The position numbers and the translations under genes were made by a program. A stretch of 37,136 nt of DNA from Dehalococcoidia bacterium (GTDB lineage Bacteria > Chloroflexota > Dehalococcoidia > UBA2979), in contig JAIBBD010000018.1 in assembly GCA_019694855.1 (NCBI GenBank), forward strand, positions 1 to 37,136, read 5' to 3'. The notes beneath the pieces are model-generated. The model ran no database searches and was not told where the DNA came from. It saw only the letters and a program-made list of their open reading frames with translations. Of the stretch, positions 1 through 7,873 are shown one piece after another (position 1 is the first letter of the stretch; each line of letters starts with the position of its first letter).

Positions 1-1238
1 TCGATGCGGCGCACGTAGGCCTGCGCCTGGGGTGGCAAATCGCCGAACTTGCGCACGTGTGAGATGTCGCACTTCCAGCCGGGCAGGTCCTCGTAGACGG
101 GCTGCACGTCACGCGCATCGACGAGCGCCGCGGGCAGCGTCGCCACTCGCTGGCCGTGCAGTTCGTACGCGATGCAGACGCGGACACGGTCGAACTGCTC
201 GAGGACGTCGAGGCGCGTGAGCGCCACCGAAGTGACGCCGTTCAGCCGGGCGGTGTACCTCGCGAGGACGCCGTCGAACCAGCCAGTGCGGCGCGGCCGC
301 CCGGTCGTCGTGCCGTACTCGCCGGTGCCCTGGGCCCGTCCATGGTCACGCAGCGCGACGCCGTCGGCGTCGTTCAACTCGGTGGGCATCGGGCCGTTGC
401 CGACCCGCGTCTGGTAGGCCTTGTAGACGCCGACGACCCGCTCGATCGCGGTCGGGCCGATGCCCACGCCGATGCAGGCGCCCGCGGCAACCGAGGCCGG
501 CGAGGACGACGTCACGTAGGGGTACGTCCCGCTGTCGAGGTCGAGCAGGACTCCCTGAGCCCCCTCGAGGAGGATCTGGTCGCCTCGTTCGTGGGCGTCC
601 TGGATTACCGTCGCGGTGTCGGTGATGTACTTGCGCAGCCGTTCGCCGTACTCGCGGTACTCGTCGCGAATCTTCTCGAATGACAGCGGCTCACCGCCAT
701 AGAGCTCGGTGATGACGCGATTCTTGTAGTCGAGGACGAAGCGAAGCTGCCGGTCGAAGGCGTCGGTCTCGAAGGGGTCGGGACTGACGAGGTCGATCAT
801 GCGGAAGCCGATGCGCGAGGCCTTATCGATGAAGGCCGGGCCTGTGCCAGTACCCGTCGTACCAATCGCGTGCTCGCCACGCATCTGCTCGTCGAGGCGG
901 TCGATGATCGGGTGCCACGGCATGACGAGCTGCGCTCGGTCGCTGATCTTGAGGCGCGAGGTGTCGACGCCGCGGTCCTCCAGCATCGCTATCTCGTCGA
1001 TCAGGGACTGCGGCGGGATCACCATCCCGTTGCCGATGATGCAGGTCTTGTCGCCGTAGAAGATGCCGGCCGGCACGAGGTGGAGGGCAAACTTGCCCCG
1101 CTCGTTGACGATGGTATGCCCGGCGTTACTGCCGGCCGAATAGCGAGCGATCATGGCGCAATTGCGCGCGAAGAAGTCGACGACACGGCCTTTGCCCTCG
1201 TCGCCCCACTGACCGCCGATGACCACTGTTGCCGGCAT
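1..1238 (-). CDS. purA: Adenylosuccinate synthetase, 3' end cut by window edge
   Basis: Catalyses GTP-dependent ligation of IMP and aspartate to adenylosuccinate, the first committed step of AMP synthesis, in the cytoplasm. The N-terminus carries the family signature GGQWGDEGKG at residues 8-17, with the catalytic Asp13. A second signature, SNAGHT, follows at about residues 37-42, and GTTGTGTGPA lies further on. The ATG at 1238 is preceded by a GGGAGGG ribosome binding site at a suitable distance. 412 complete codons are visible against a usual length of about 425-430, so roughly the last 15-20 residues lie outside the window. It is divergent from the lipoprotein gene that starts about 100 bp away. 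Nothing in the visible part suggests inactivation. Confidence 0.97.
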   Translation of the reverse strand, partial: MPATVVIGGQWGDEGKGRVVDFFARNCAMIARYSAGSNAGHTIVNERGKFALHLVPAGIFYGDKTCIIGNGMVIPPQSLIDEIAMLEDRGVDTSRLKISDRAQLVMPWHPIIDRLDEQMRGEHAIGTTGTGTGPAFIDKASRIGFRMIDLVSPDPFETDAFDRQLRFVLDYKNRVITELYGGEPLSFEKIRDEYREYGERLRKYITDTATVIQDAHERGDQILLEGAQGVLLDLDSGTYPYVTSSSPASVAAGACIGVGIGPTAIERVVGVYKAYQTRVGNGPMPTELNDADGVALRDHGRAQGTGEYGTTTGRPRRTGWFDGVLARYTARLNGVTSVALTRLDVLEQFDRVRVCIAYELHGQRVATLPAALVDARDVQPVYEDLPGWKCDISHVRKFGDLPPQAQAYVRRI

Positions 1239-1306
1239 GCGATTCCCTCCCGGCGCCGTCGCCGGTTCTTCCGAGCACGCTGAATGACCGGGGAAAGCCC
1301 GGCGAG

Positions 1307-1312
1307 ATCATA
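1307..1312 (-). promoter_or_regulatory. Candidate -10 element for purA
   Basis: TATGAT on the minus strand, five of six matches to the sigma-70 -10 consensus, about 70 bp before the purA start codon in the divergent purA/lipoprotein gap. I see no convincing -35 hexamer at the usual spacing. The gap also holds a small CCGGG-GAAAG-CCCGG hairpin that would lie in the purA leader. Confidence 0.35.
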
Positions 1313-1341
1313 CAGTACGGTGGATCGTGGGAGGAGCACCG

Positions 1342-2019
1342 GTGCTCGAATCATGGCTACGGAGTGCGGGGGCGCTGGTGCTTGCTTCACTGCTCGTGGC
1401 GTGCGGTGCAATCGAGGATCGGCAGCCCGCTCGGAATCCGCTGGCGGAGACGCCGTTGTCATCGACCGCCGTCGCCAGCGTTACGCGGGGCGCTTCCGCT
1501 ACTCCGACTGCGTCCGCTGGACCCGGAACACGGCCGCCCGACGCCGGGGCGGAGATCGCGGTCGGGCGGGCGACGGAGGCGATGGCGCTGTGGCTCGATG
1601 TGCCGCAGCGAACGCTGACGCCCCGGCTGGTCGAGGCGGTCGAGTGGTCAGACTCGTGCCTGGGCGTGCAACAGCCGCCGTTGTGTGCGCAGGTGGTCAC
1701 GCCCGGCTACCGGATCCGCCTCGAGGATGCGCTCGGCGCGACACACACCGTCCATGTCGAGGCACGCAGCGGGCGCACGGTGTGGGTGGGCGAGGTGACG
1801 CTGCAGGCGACGGTCATCTCGGTGGACGCGACGGCGCGCCGGGCGACGGTCCAGGCGGATGGCCAGACGGTCACGCTGCGCCTCGCGCCGGGGACGCGCT
1901 GGTTTCCGGAGGATGGCGAGGCACGTGCGACGGGGAAGCCCGCGCACGTCGCCTACGACCCGGCCGTTGCCCCCGGCACGTCCGGGACGGCGGCCTGGAT
2001 CGCCCTCGACCGGTCGTGA
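1342..2019 (+). CDS. Putative lipoprotein with two small conserved-looking domains
   Basis: 225 residues, unrecognised by name. The N-terminus has a hydrophobic segment ending in LLVAC (Cys at about residue 21), a lipobox, so the mature protein is predicted to be anchored on the outer face of the membrane. A Ser/Thr/Ala/Pro-rich linker follows. Then comes a segment with W-S-D-S-C-L-G and a downstream V-T-P-G-Y-R-I-R-L, a pattern I associate with secreted Chloroflexota proteins. The C-terminal part (TLQATVISVD, then QTVTLRLAPGTRW) resembles a small beta-barrel of the DUF5666 type. The GTG at 1342 is chosen over the GTG at 1327 because GGGAGGAG at 1329-1336 sits 5 nt before it. Function unknown. 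Confidence 0.75.
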   Translation: MLESWLRSAGALVLASLLVACGAIEDRQPARNPLAETPLSSTAVASVTRGASATPTASAGPGTRPPDAGAEIAVGRATEAMALWLDVPQRTLTPRLVEAVEWSDSCLGVQQPPLCAQVVTPGYRIRLEDALGATHTVHVEARSGRTVWVGEVTLQATVISVDATARRATVQADGQTVTLRLAPGTRWFPEDGEARATGKPAHVAYDPAVAPGTSGTAAWIALDRS

Positions 2020-2077
2020 CCGTCGGCTGTCGGAGCTAGAATCGCGTCGCCAACGAGGCCAGCGCGGGGAGGCAACG

Positions 2078-2872
2078 ATGCGCGTGCAGGCGGACGAACT
2101 CGCACTCAACTACGAGATCTACGGCGAGGCGGGCGAGTGGCTCGTGATGTGCCACGGGCTCGGAGCCGGGCTGCAGTCGATGCGCGAGCCGGCGCACTAC
2201 TTCGCGGACGGGTACCGCGTCCTGATCTGGGACAACCGCGGACTCGGCGGCTCCGACGATGCGGCCGAGGGCGGCGACTACTCGATCGCGACGCACGCCA
2301 GGGACCTCGAGGGGCTGCTGAGAGCGCTCGGGATCGAGCGGCCCATCGTGTACGGCGTGTCCTGGGGCGGGGTGGTCGCGCTGCGGCACGCGATCGACTT
2401 TCCCGGGCGGTCGCGAGCGCTCGTGGTCGATAGCACCTCGGCCGAGATGAACGCGCACGCCGCTGAGAACTGGATCGCCCGCGGCCGCGCGTTGTTCGAA
2501 GGCGGCGTCGAGGCGATGGCGGCGGCGCCGGCGGGGCTGACGGAGGGGGGCGGCGCTGCACCCCGTCCACCGCGACGCGAGGCGGAGCCGTTGCGCATCG
2601 ACGCGCGCGGCTTCCTCGAGACGTGCGAGGCGCTGGCGACGTTGCATACGAAGCCAATGACCGAGGAGTTGCGCGCCCTCGATGTGCCGACGCTGGCCAT
2701 CGTCGGCGAGGACGACCACGTCGCCGGCGTCGGCGGGACTGTGAAGCTGTCGCGCGCGATCCCCGGGTGCCGGCTGGTGATTGTGCCGAATGCCGGCCAC
2801 GGCGTGTGCATGTTCGACCCGGAGCGGCTGCGCTTGGAGCTGGAGTCGCTTATCGCGGGCCTCGATGGTTGA
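2078..2872 (+). CDS. Alpha/beta-fold hydrolase
   Basis: 264-residue cytoplasmic enzyme of the alpha/beta hydrolase fold; substrate unknown. Visible features: the oxyanion-hole motif CHGLGAG near residue 25, the nucleophile elbow GVSWGG with Ser95, the acid in IVGEDDH (Asp212 or Asp213) and the catalytic histidine in NAGHG (His241). The cap region around residues 150-170 is Gly/Pro/Arg-rich and looks poorly conserved. The ATG at 2078 follows GGGGAGG at 2067-2073; the open frame reaches further upstream but without coding character. The last codons overlap the start of the DUF402 gene by 8 bp, so the two are probably co-translated. The family includes esterases, lactonases and haloperoxidase-like enzymes, and the sequence does not decide between them. 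Confidence 0.9.
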   Translation: MRVQADELALNYEIYGEAGEWLVMCHGLGAGLQSMREPAHYFADGYRVLIWDNRGLGGSDDAAEGGDYSIATHARDLEGLLRALGIERPIVYGVSWGGVVALRHAIDFPGRSRALVVDSTSAEMNAHAAENWIARGRALFEGGVEAMAAAPAGLTEGGGAAPRPPRREAEPLRIDARGFLETCEALATLHTKPMTEELRALDVPTLAIVGEDDHVAGVGGTVKLSRAIPGCRLVIVPNAGHGVCMFDPERLRLELESLIAGLDG

Positions 2873-3377
2873 TGGCGTTGGCGGGCGGATCGTCGAGGTC
2901 AAACGGAAGCTCGACGGGAGTGAGCAGCGCTTCGACTGCGAGCTGATCGAGCGCACTCCGAGCCTGGTGATCGCGCGCTACCGCTTTCAAGCCGACGCGG
3001 GCCCGATCGACTCGTACGGCTGCTTCTGGGCACGGCGGCCGTATCTCTGCTACCACATGGTGCATCGCGAGGACGGGCGCGAGTGGGTGTCGCGCTTCGA
3101 TGTCCTCCGGGGGATGCGTCTCGGCGCGGACGAGGTCAGCTACACCGACCTACTGCTCGACCTCTGGGTCGATGCGGACGGCCCTCGATGGGAGGACGAA
3201 GACGAAGTCGAGGCGGCTATTCTGGCGGGCACCCTCGAACCTCACGACCTCGAGCGGATCGAGCGGGTGCGACGGTTCCTGACGCGTCGGCATCGAGCAG
3301 TGGTGCGCGAGATCCGGGGGCGCCTCGGTCGGCTGGCCGCGCTCGAGGGTGGGGCTAACTCGAAAACAGCGAGTTGA
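2865..3377 (+). CDS. DUF402 family protein
   Basis: 170 residues. The pattern IDSYGCFWARRPY, then a basic-acidic core and YTDLLLDLWVDADG followed by a Glu/Asp-rich helix, is typical of DUF402. That family includes nucleoside tri/diphosphate phosphatases (Ntdp) and the FomD phosphatase, which hydrolyse phosphoanhydrides with divalent metals. The conserved Tyr-Thr-Asp and the acidic cluster after it (about residues 95-125) fit a metal-binding site. Activity here is inferred from the family only. The start ATG at 2865 lies inside the 3' end of the hydrolase gene, so translational coupling is likely. The 3' end overlaps the convergent CitE-like gene by 23 bp. Confidence 0.8.
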   Translation: MVDGVGGRIVEVKRKLDGSEQRFDCELIERTPSLVIARYRFQADAGPIDSYGCFWARRPYLCYHMVHREDGREWVSRFDVLRGMRLGADEVSYTDLLLDLWVDADGPRWEDEDEVEAAILAGTLEPHDLERIERVRRFLTRRHRAVVREIRGRLGRLAALEGGANSKTAS

Positions 3378-4050
3378 AGCCGGCGGCCTCGGGTTCGCCG
3401 GTGATGTAGACACCGGCGGCGCCATGCGCGTGAGCGCGCGTCGCGAGCATCGAACGGGCGCCGACATCGAGAGTGGGCGCGAGCAGCAGCCAGGGCAGGC
3501 GAGCGACGCGGGCAGAAATGGCGACCTCCGCCATGGCGTGTTCGAGCAGCGCCAGGTGGTTCCCGGGCGGGCCGGGCAGCGCGAGGTCGGCCGCGAGGGC
3601 GTCGGTGTTGAGCGCGACCGCGGAGTGGCGGTCGACGGCCACGATCATCCCAGGCAGTGCGCGCAGCGCGAGGGCGGAGCCCACCTCGCAGACGAGGCGG
3701 ACCGTGCCGGGCTCGAGGCCAGTGCGCATCTCGCGCCGGCGGAGCGCGACGTCGGCGTCACGCACGTCCTGCGGGCGGTCGACGCCACCGAGGAGCACCG
3801 CAACCACGGCGGGGTGGATCGTCTCGTCGAGGGAAGCCTCGAACCCCAGGCGGCGGTCGATGGCGATTCGCATGTGCAGGGGCCGGCTCAGCGCGAGGGG
3901 CGCGGGCGTTGCGCCACGCCTCGAAGCCGGCTTCGGGATGAGAGCTGCGTCGACGGTGACAGCACCGGCAGCCGTGTGGATGGCCGCGGCGAGCGCCTCG
4001 GCGGAAGTCACGAGGAGGTTCGTGCGTGGCGCGGCGTTCTCGGCGGGCAT
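3355..4050 (-). CDS. Short CitE-like (HpcH/HpaI aldolase superfamily) protein
   Basis: 231 residues, shorter than the usual 270-300 of citrate-lyase beta-like and CoA-ester lyase proteins. The fold landmarks are present: an Arg in HMRIAID (Arg61) at the position of the family VRxN arginine, a Glu in LVCEVGSAL (Glu122) and an Asp in LNTDALAADL (Asp150). The last two are the usual Mg2+ ligands in this TIM-barrel family. The C-terminus, GVYITGEPEAAGFNSLF, resembles the final family segment in which an Asn and Phe close the barrel. Sequence between these points is divergent, so the substrate cannot be named. The ATG at 4050 abuts the stop codon of the upstream hydrolase (no gap), indicating one operon with it and the M16 peptidase. 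Confidence 0.65.
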   Translation of the reverse strand: MPAENAAPRTNLLVTSAEALAAAIHTAAGAVTVDAALIPKPASRRGATPAPLALSRPLHMRIAIDRRLGFEASLDETIHPAVVAVLLGGVDRPQDVRDADVALRRREMRTGLEPGTVRLVCEVGSALALRALPGMIVAVDRHSAVALNTDALAADLALPGPPGNHLALLEHAMAEVAISARVARLPWLLLAPTLDVGARSMLATRAHAHGAAGVYITGEPEAAGFNSLFSS

Positions 4051-4761
4051 TCAGACCGCCTCTTCGCCGCGCACATCGATGCCCGCATCGACATCGTCGA
4101 GGAAGCGGAGCACCGCGTCGGCCCACTCCATCGGGCGCTGGCCCGAGGTGCCGTGACTGCAGTAGCGCATGAGCACGAGCCGCCGATTGGGCAGGCCCGA
4201 GGCCACACGGTCGATGCCGGCCGCGATCATCGGGTCGTACTCCCCGTACAGGATCAGGGCCGGCATCTGCAGCGCGCCGAGCTGGCTCGTCAGGTCCGGG
4301 CGGGAGTCCATCGCAAGGAACGCGCCCTCGAGGCCATAGTCATCTTGGAACATGAGGGGGACCTCACCTCGGGGCGGCGTATCGCCTCGGGTGGTGCTAT
4401 CGGAGAGGATCAGCGCGCGGACGTCCGCCGGATGGTCGACGGTGTACTGCAGCGCAATCTGCCCCCCGAACGACATGCCGCCGATTACGGCGTCCTCGAC
4501 GGCGTCAATGCCCTCGAGCAGGCAGCGCAGGTCGGCGGCCATCCCCGGCATGGAGTAGGCGGCGCGGTCGCGCGGCGCGCTCGAGGCGCCGTGGCCGCGG
4601 GCATCCCAGACGATAAGGCGATGACCCTGCGAAAGGGCGTCGACCTGCGGCCACCACATGTCCAGCGACGCGCTGAAGCCGTGCGCGAGGACGAGCGGTC
4701 GCCCGCTGCCGAACTCCTGATAGCGGATCTGGACGCCGTCGGGGGTCGTGATGAACGCCAT
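4051..4761 (-). CDS. Alpha/beta-fold hydrolase
   Basis: 236 residues with a complete alpha/beta hydrolase triad: Ser97 in GMSFGG, Asp176 in YGEYDPM and His203 in CSHG. The oxyanion segment AHGFSASLDMWW is at residues 26-37. The fold resembles 3-oxoadipate enol-lactonase and related esterases, but the substrate is not determined by what is visible. The ATG at 4761 (MAFITTPDG) is preferred to the longer open frame because the 75 upstream codons read as an out-of-frame shadow of the M16 gene. Only 7 nt separate it from the stop of the M16 peptidase. Its own ribosome binding site is weak, so translation may be coupled to the upstream gene. Confidence 0.88.
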   Translation of the reverse strand: MAFITTPDGVQIRYQEFGSGRPLVLAHGFSASLDMWWPQVDALSQGHRLIVWDARGHGASSAPRDRAAYSMPGMAADLRCLLEGIDAVEDAVIGGMSFGGQIALQYTVDHPADVRALILSDSTTRGDTPPRGEVPLMFQDDYGLEGAFLAMDSRPDLTSQLGALQMPALILYGEYDPMIAAGIDRVASGLPNRRLVLMRYCSHGTSGQRPMEWADAVLRFLDDVDAGIDVRGEEAV

Positions 4762-4768
4762 CGAAGGC

Positions 4769-6043
4769 TCAGGCGGCCAGGATCTCGGCGAGGCGGTCGG
4801 CGCTGGCCGAGGGCCCAACGACCGCGAGCGAGTACTCACGGCGACCGATGACGCGCTGGCCGACACGCTGCACGTCTTCGGCGGTGACGGCGCGCAGACG
4901 GGCGACCGTCTCATCGAGGGGTTCGATCTCGCCGTCCTGGAGCAGCTGCTCACCGAAGCGCTGGCCATACGACATCGGCGTCTCAAAGGAGAGGCGGAAC
5001 GAGCCCGCGGCGTAGTCGATGGCGCGCCGCAGTTCCTCGGCGTCGACGGGCTCCTCAGCGATGCGATGCAGCTGCTCGACGATGACCTGCAACGCCTCCT
5101 CCTGCTGAGCCCGGGTCACGCCGGCCGCAACCGTGAATGAGCCGATGTCCTGGTAGCGCGTGATGCGGGAGCCGACTGAGTACGCGAGGCCCCGACGCTC
5201 GCGCACCTCCTCGAAGAGGCGGGAGGACATCCCGCGCCCGAGGATCGTGTGCAGGATCTCGAGGGCGTAGCGGTCGGGGTCGCGGCGGGCGATGGCCTGC
5301 ATCGACAGGGCGACCTGCGTCTGCTCGGTCTCGCGCTCCTCGACGATCACGCGTTCCGGGGGGAGGCCCCAGTTCGCGGCGGGCGAGCGGTCCGGGGTCG
5401 AGGTCGGGAGGTCGCCGAAGTGCTGCTCGGCAAGCCGGACGACCTGCTCGTGGGTGACGTTGCCGGCGACTGAGAAGACCGCGTTCGTCGAGGTGTAGAA
5501 GCGCTGCATGTGCTCGGTGAAGTCGGCGCGATGCATGCCCTCGACGGTGTCGATGGTGCCCGCGACGGGCCAGCCGATCGGCTGGTCGCCGAAGGTGGCG
5601 CGGCTGAGCAGCTCGCCCACCCACGAGGCGGGGGTGTCGTGACCCCGGCGGATCTCCTGCTGCACCACGGTACGCTCGCGGTCGATCTCCTCCTGGAGGA
5701 GCAGGGAGCGCTGGATCATGTCGGCGACGACGGAGATGCCGGTGGCTGCGGCCTCGAAGGGGACGTTGTTCCAATAGCAGGTCAGTTCGTGCGTCGTGTA
5801 GGCGTTGAGGGTGCCGCCGGCGCCCTCGATCGCCTGGCTGATGAGCTGCGCGTTCGGGCGCTGTTCGGTGCCCTTGAAGAGCATGTGCTCGAGGTAGTGC
5901 GAGAGGCCGTTGGTGCGGGCGGACTCGCCTCGCGAGCCGATGCCGGCGAAGAAGGCGATGCTCGCCGCCTGCGCGGTCGGCAGCGGTGTGGTGAGGACGC
6001 GCAGGCCGTTGGGAAGCGTCGTGAGTTCGGGGATGGCCGCCAT
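4769..6043 (-). CDS. M16 family zinc peptidase
   Basis: 424-residue peptidase of the pitrilysin/processing-peptidase family. The inverted zinc motif HYLEH occupies residues 49-53 and the third ligand Glu130 lies in TVVQQEI, giving the classic HxxEH-(76)-E spacing, so the active site looks intact. The C-terminal half has the second M16 domain with RGLAYSVGS, the segment that closes over substrate. Bacterial single-chain members of this size form dimers and degrade or process peptides; some act at the cell surface, but no signal peptide is visible here. The ATG at 6043 has GAGAGGCG upstream. First gene of a three-gene minus-strand run and divergent from pyrG. Confidence 0.93.
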   Translation of the reverse strand: MAAIPELTTLPNGLRVLTTPLPTAQAASIAFFAGIGSRGESARTNGLSHYLEHMLFKGTEQRPNAQLISQAIEGAGGTLNAYTTHELTCYWNNVPFEAAATGISVVADMIQRSLLLQEEIDRERTVVQQEIRRGHDTPASWVGELLSRATFGDQPIGWPVAGTIDTVEGMHRADFTEHMQRFYTSTNAVFSVAGNVTHEQVVRLAEQHFGDLPTSTPDRSPAANWGLPPERVIVEERETEQTQVALSMQAIARRDPDRYALEILHTILGRGMSSRLFEEVRERRGLAYSVGSRITRYQDIGSFTVAAGVTRAQQEEALQVIVEQLHRIAEEPVDAEELRRAIDYAAGSFRLSFETPMSYGQRFGEQLLQDGEIEPLDETVARLRAVTAEDVQRVGQRVIGRREYSLAVVGPSASADRLAEILAA

Positions 6044-6164
6044 CGCGTCGCCTCTCGTGGACCGCGGGACGAGGGTACAGCGCCGTGGGCGCCGCGGAGC
6101 GTGTGCCCTCAGCCTACGTTGCGCCCATAGGCCTCGCAAGGAGGAGCGGAGCGTCGGGTTTCGG

Positions 6165-6193
6165 TTGACACCCGCCGAGGGGTTACGGAGGAT
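6165..6193 (+). promoter_or_regulatory. Candidate sigma-70 promoter for pyrG
   Basis: A perfect -35 hexamer TTGACA (6165-6170), 17 nt of spacer, and GAGGAT (6188-6193), a weak three-of-six -10. The position 45 bp before the pyrG start codon fits, but the poor -10 keeps this tentative. Confidence 0.4.
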
Positions 6194-6194
6194 T

Positions 6195-6216
6195 GGAGGT
6201 GTCCCCCTTCACCTCC
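6195..6216 (+). other. Small hairpin before pyrG
   Basis: GGAGGTG (6195-6201) and CACCTCC (6210-6216) form a perfect 7-bp inverted repeat around an 8-nt pyrimidine loop, followed by more C residues. Leader hairpins regulate pyrG in some Gram-positive bacteria, but there is no T-run here, and the predicted transcription start overlaps the 5' arm. Regulatory meaning is unproven. Confidence 0.3.
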
Positions 6217-6238
6217 CCCCGCACCCGAGGCACCTGAC

Positions 6239-7873
6239 ATGCCGAAGTACATCTTCGTCACCGGCGGAGTCGTGAGTTCCGTGGGGAAGGGGATTGTGAC
6301 CGCCTCGCTCGGACGCATCCTCAAGTCGCGCGGACACCGCGTGTCCATCCTCAAGCTGGACCCGTACATCAACGTCGACCCCGGGACGATGTCGCCGTAC
6401 CAGCACGGCGAGGTGTACGTCACCGATGACGGCGCCGAGACCGACCTCGACCTGGGGCACTACGAGCGCTTCCTCGATGACAACCTGACGCGAGCGAACT
6501 CGACCTCGACAGGACAGGTGTACGAGGAAGTGATCCGGATGGAACGGCGAGGAGACTTCCTCGGCGGCACCATTCAGCCGATCCCCCACATCACCAACGA
6601 GATCAAGCGACGCATCCGGTCGGCGCAGCAGGCGCTGGACGCGGACATCGTGCTCGTCGAAGTGGGCGGCACGGTCGGCGACATGGAGGGGCAGCCGTTC
6701 CTCGAGGCGATCAGCCAGATGCGGCACGCCCTCGAGCCGCACGACACGATGTCGATCCACGTGACGCTGCTGCCGTACATCGGGGCGACGAAAGAGTTGA
6801 AGACCAAGCCCACGCAGCACTCGGTGCGTGAACTGCGGACGTTCGGCATTCAGCCGGACGTGATTGTGGCGCGGTCCGACTTTCCTGTTGGGCAGTCGCT
6901 GCGCGAGAAGATCTCGTTGTTCTGCAACGTGGACACCGAGGCCGTGATCGCCCTCGAGACTGCCGACTCGATCTACGAGGTACCGCTGTATCTCGAGGCG
7001 GCCGGGTTGTCGCAGATCGTGGCCAGGCAGCTGGAGCTGCCGGTGGCGGAGGCAGACCTCGAGGACTGGCGAGGCTTTGTGCAGCGGCTGCGCGAGCCCT
7101 CGGCGACGGCGCGTATCGCCCTCGTCGGGAAGTACGTCGAACTGCATGACGCCTACCTGTCGATCAAGGAGGCGCTCATCCACGCCGGCGTGCACCACGG
7201 AGCGAAGCTCGATTTGCGCTGGGTGCACTCGGAAGACCTGGAGTCGCGCCCGCCCGAGGAAGTGATCGGCGACGTCGATGGCATTCTGCTCTGCCCCGGC
7301 TTTGGCGACCGCGGCCTCGAGGGGAAGATCGCGGCGGTGCGTTACGCACGCGAGGGCCTCATCCCATACCTCGGTGACTGCCTGGGGCTGCAGATGATGG
7401 TGTGCGAGTTCGCGCGCAACGTTGCCGGGATGCCGGGCGCGAATACGACCGAGGCGGACCCGCGGACACCATTCCCGGTGATCTCGCTGCTGTCGGAGCA
7501 GCGCGGCGTCGACGAGCTGGGCGGCACGATGCGCCTCGGCGGGTACGACTGCCGGCTCGTCGAGGGGACGCGTGCGGCCGAGGCGTACGGCGCATCGAAC
7601 GTGCGGGAACGGCATCGCCACCGCTATGAGGTCAACAACGCGCTGCTGCCGGTGCTGCAGGAGCACGGGCTCGTCGCCTCTGGATGGTCGCCGGACGGTC
7701 GGCTGGTCGAGATCTGTGAGTTGCGCGACCATCCCTGGATGGTCGGGGCGCAGTTCCACCCGGAGTTCACCTCGCGGCCCAACCGGCCGAACCCGCTGTT
7801 CCGCGACTTCATCGGCGCCGCGCTCGAGCGTGCCGGGTCGGCCGCGGCTACAGGAGCGGTTGCCAGCGCGTGA
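6239..7873 (+). CDS. pyrG: CTP synthase
   Basis: 544 residues, the usual family length. Makes CTP from UTP with ATP and glutamine. The N-terminal synthetase domain starts with YIFVTGGVVSSVGKG (ATP-binding loop) and contains LKLDPYINVDPGTM. The C-terminal class I glutamine amidotransferase domain has nucleophile Cys381 and the His507/Glu509 pair in QFHPEF; ERHRHRYEVN is also present. Two usually constant spots differ: the oxyanion region reads CPGFG (352-356) where PGGFG is expected, and the nucleophile is preceded by Asp (GDCLG) instead of Ile or Val. The ATG at 6239 follows GAGG at 6226-6229. The stop overlaps the start of the next gene by 4 bp. Confidence 0.98.
   Translation: MPKYIFVTGGVVSSVGKGIVTASLGRILKSRGHRVSILKLDPYINVDPGTMSPYQHGEVYVTDDGAETDLDLGHYERFLDDNLTRANSTSTGQVYEEVIRMERRGDFLGGTIQPIPHITNEIKRRIRSAQQALDADIVLVEVGGTVGDMEGQPFLEAISQMRHALEPHDTMSIHVTLLPYIGATKELKTKPTQHSVRELRTFGIQPDVIVARSDFPVGQSLREKISLFCNVDTEAVIALETADSIYEVPLYLEAAGLSQIVARQLELPVAEADLEDWRGFVQRLREPSATARIALVGKYVELHDAYLSIKEALIHAGVHHGAKLDLRWVHSEDLESRPPEEVIGDVDGILLCPGFGDRGLEGKIAAVRYAREGLIPYLGDCLGLQMMVCEFARNVAGMPGANTTEADPRTPFPVISLLSEQRGVDELGGTMRLGGYDCRLVEGTRAAEAYGASNVRERHRHRYEVNNALLPVLQEHGLVASGWSPDGRLVEICELRDHPWMVGAQFHPEFTSRPNRPNPLFRDFIGAALERAGSAAATGAVASA

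Noticed and set aside
3349-4851. A 500-codon plus-strand open frame opposite the CitE-like and hydrolase genes
   Set aside because: It lies antisense to genes with clear family motifs, and its own translation is Arg/Glu/His/Gly-rich without recognisable domains, as expected of frames opposite GC-rich genes.
6195-6216. pyrG attenuator of the reiterative-transcription type
   Set aside because: The hairpin has no U-tract, and the predicted transcription start falls within its 5' arm, so the known Gram-positive mechanism does not fit.
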